Shown here piece after piece: positions 63,310 to 64,000 of a DNA stretch of 64,000 bases (the stretch's first letter is position 1; each line of letters starts with the position of its first letter). Source of the stretch: Rubrolithibacter danxiaensis (GTDB taxonomy: Bacteria; Bacteroidota; Bacteroidia; Sphingobacteriales; Sphingobacteriaceae); assembly GCF_047272945.1 (NCBI RefSeq), contig NZ_JBKOPS010000005.1:124001-188000 (forward strand), given 5' to 3'. The notes under the pieces were generated by a model. The model was not told the origin of the DNA. It did not search any database and saw nothing but the letters and a program-made list of their open reading frames with translations. The position numbers and the translations under genes are program-made.

Positions 63310-63852
63310 ATGAACAAACCAACAGAAGTAATACATGGGCATATTATTCATGAAATAATGCCCCGGAATAAGAATTTTCCCAATAATGCATATTTGCCCT
63401 TACTTGTTTACAAAGGAGCCTTACGTTTACATCCGGCAGATGAACCTGAAGCCATTACAGCACTTTTTGCTGATAACAATTGGCTGAATTCATGGAAAGA
63501 CGGAATATTTGATTACCATCATTATCATAGTAACACCCACGAGGTGCTGGGTGTATTTTGTGGAAGAGCAGACGTGGAGTTTGGTGGGCCGGAAGGTGTT
63601 TGTGTAGAACTGGTAAGAGGCGATGTAGTTGTAATACCTGCCGGAGTTGCACATAAAAGAATATTTTGTACCACGGATTTTCTATGTATAGGCGCTTATC
63701 CGAATGGAAAGGAATATGATATAAAGTATGGAAAAGAAGAAGAACTTGCTGAGGCAGGAAAAAACATAAAAAATGCTTCTGTACCAGAAAAAGATCCTGT
63801 TTTTGGTGGAAGCGGACCTGTACTGGAGTTTTGGAGTAAGAAAATGGATTAA
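63310..63852 (+). CDS. Cupin-domain protein
   Basis: 180 residues from ATG at 63310; the frame extends back to a TTG at 63235, but those 25 residues are not protein-like and a TTG start is less likely. Cupin motif 1 is seen in DYHHYHSNTHEVLGVFCGRADVEFGG (metal-binding His cluster and Glu) and motif 2 in GDVVVIPAGVAHKRI. Probably a small cytoplasmic metal-binding sugar isomerase- or dioxygenase-like enzyme; the substrate cannot be deduced. It lies 103 bases after the DUF58 gene on the same strand. Confidence 0.88.
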   Translation: MNKPTEVIHGHIIHEIMPRNKNFPNNAYLPLLVYKGALRLHPADEPEAITALFADNNWLNSWKDGIFDYHHYHSNTHEVLGVFCGRADVEFGGPEGVCVELVRGDVVVIPAGVAHKRIFCTTDFLCIGAYPNGKEYDIKYGKEEELAEAGKNIKNASVPEKDPVFGGSGPVLEFWSKKMD

Positions 63853-64000
63853 TTTAAGAATGTTAAACTGCTTGCATTTAGTTCTTTACATCTCTTTTAA
63901 TGCAAACTGTCTCATTTTTTGAGCATTGAAAACTGCAAACGTATGAATATCATTATTGAAAAAGATAAAAGCAGTTTTCAGTTGCTTGTTCTTTGATATC

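Noticed and set aside
63943..63996. Short frame starting ATGAATATC near the right edge
   Set aside because: It ends after 17 codons and shows no supporting signal.

Overview
The window looks like a chromosomal segment of a Bacteroidota bacterium, most likely Sphingobacteriaceae-like. The basis is the AT-rich intergenic DNA, the near absence of Shine-Dalgarno sequences, a Bacteroidota-type -33/-7 promoter before trxA, a SusA-sized neopullulanase beside a GH65 phosphorylase, TamB-like and DUF1080/DUF4136/DUF4097-like proteins, and long FtsX/MacB-type permease paralogs. Genus is not determined.

Layout. 1-3268 (minus): a truncated TamB/AsmA-like envelope gene and a small unknown protein. 3436-13027 (plus): a maltose/malto-oligosaccharide locus made of a LacI-type regulator, a periplasmic GH13 enzyme, beta-phosphoglucomutase, a GH65 maltose phosphorylase, a second exported GH13 enzyme and an MFS sugar importer. 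A perfect 16-bp palindromic operator and a terminator-like hairpin lie in the leader. 13269-16815 (minus): a DUF4136 protein and an NtrB/NtrC-like pair. 17056-55730 (plus): the main feature, a periplasmic adaptor, an ABC ATPase and thirteen paralogous ~785-824 residue permeases in one direction, with a few inserted genes (a TSGGS-repeat protein, a frameshifted lipoprotein, a lectin-fold secreted protein, a CPBP membrane protease), ending with a second ATPase. 55857-58104: a minus-strand DUF1080 protein and a plus-strand TolC-type outer membrane factor. 58228-63852 (plus): housekeeping genes dnaE and trxA, a DUF58 protein and a cupin.

How the parts fit. Six intergenic regions (before the adaptor, permeases 5, 7 and 8, the second ATPase and the TolC gene) carry the same inverted repeat, TGTTCG-N4-CGAACA. 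In five of them it is followed at an almost fixed distance (52-54 bases) by a sigma-54-like element, TGGYAY-N4-TTGWWA. The NtrC-type activator is encoded beside the first copy. The sequence therefore supports one regulon in which a two-component system and RNA polymerase-sigma54 switch on a tripartite MacB-like pump: one adaptor, one outer membrane factor, two ATPases and a choice of thirteen permeases. The histidine kinase has two membrane helices with a loop of about four residues, so it probably senses within the membrane. The substrates are unknown. Clustering of the permeases by a pre-membrane motif, a vestigial permease 3' end, and repeated leader sequences all point to growth of the array by duplication.
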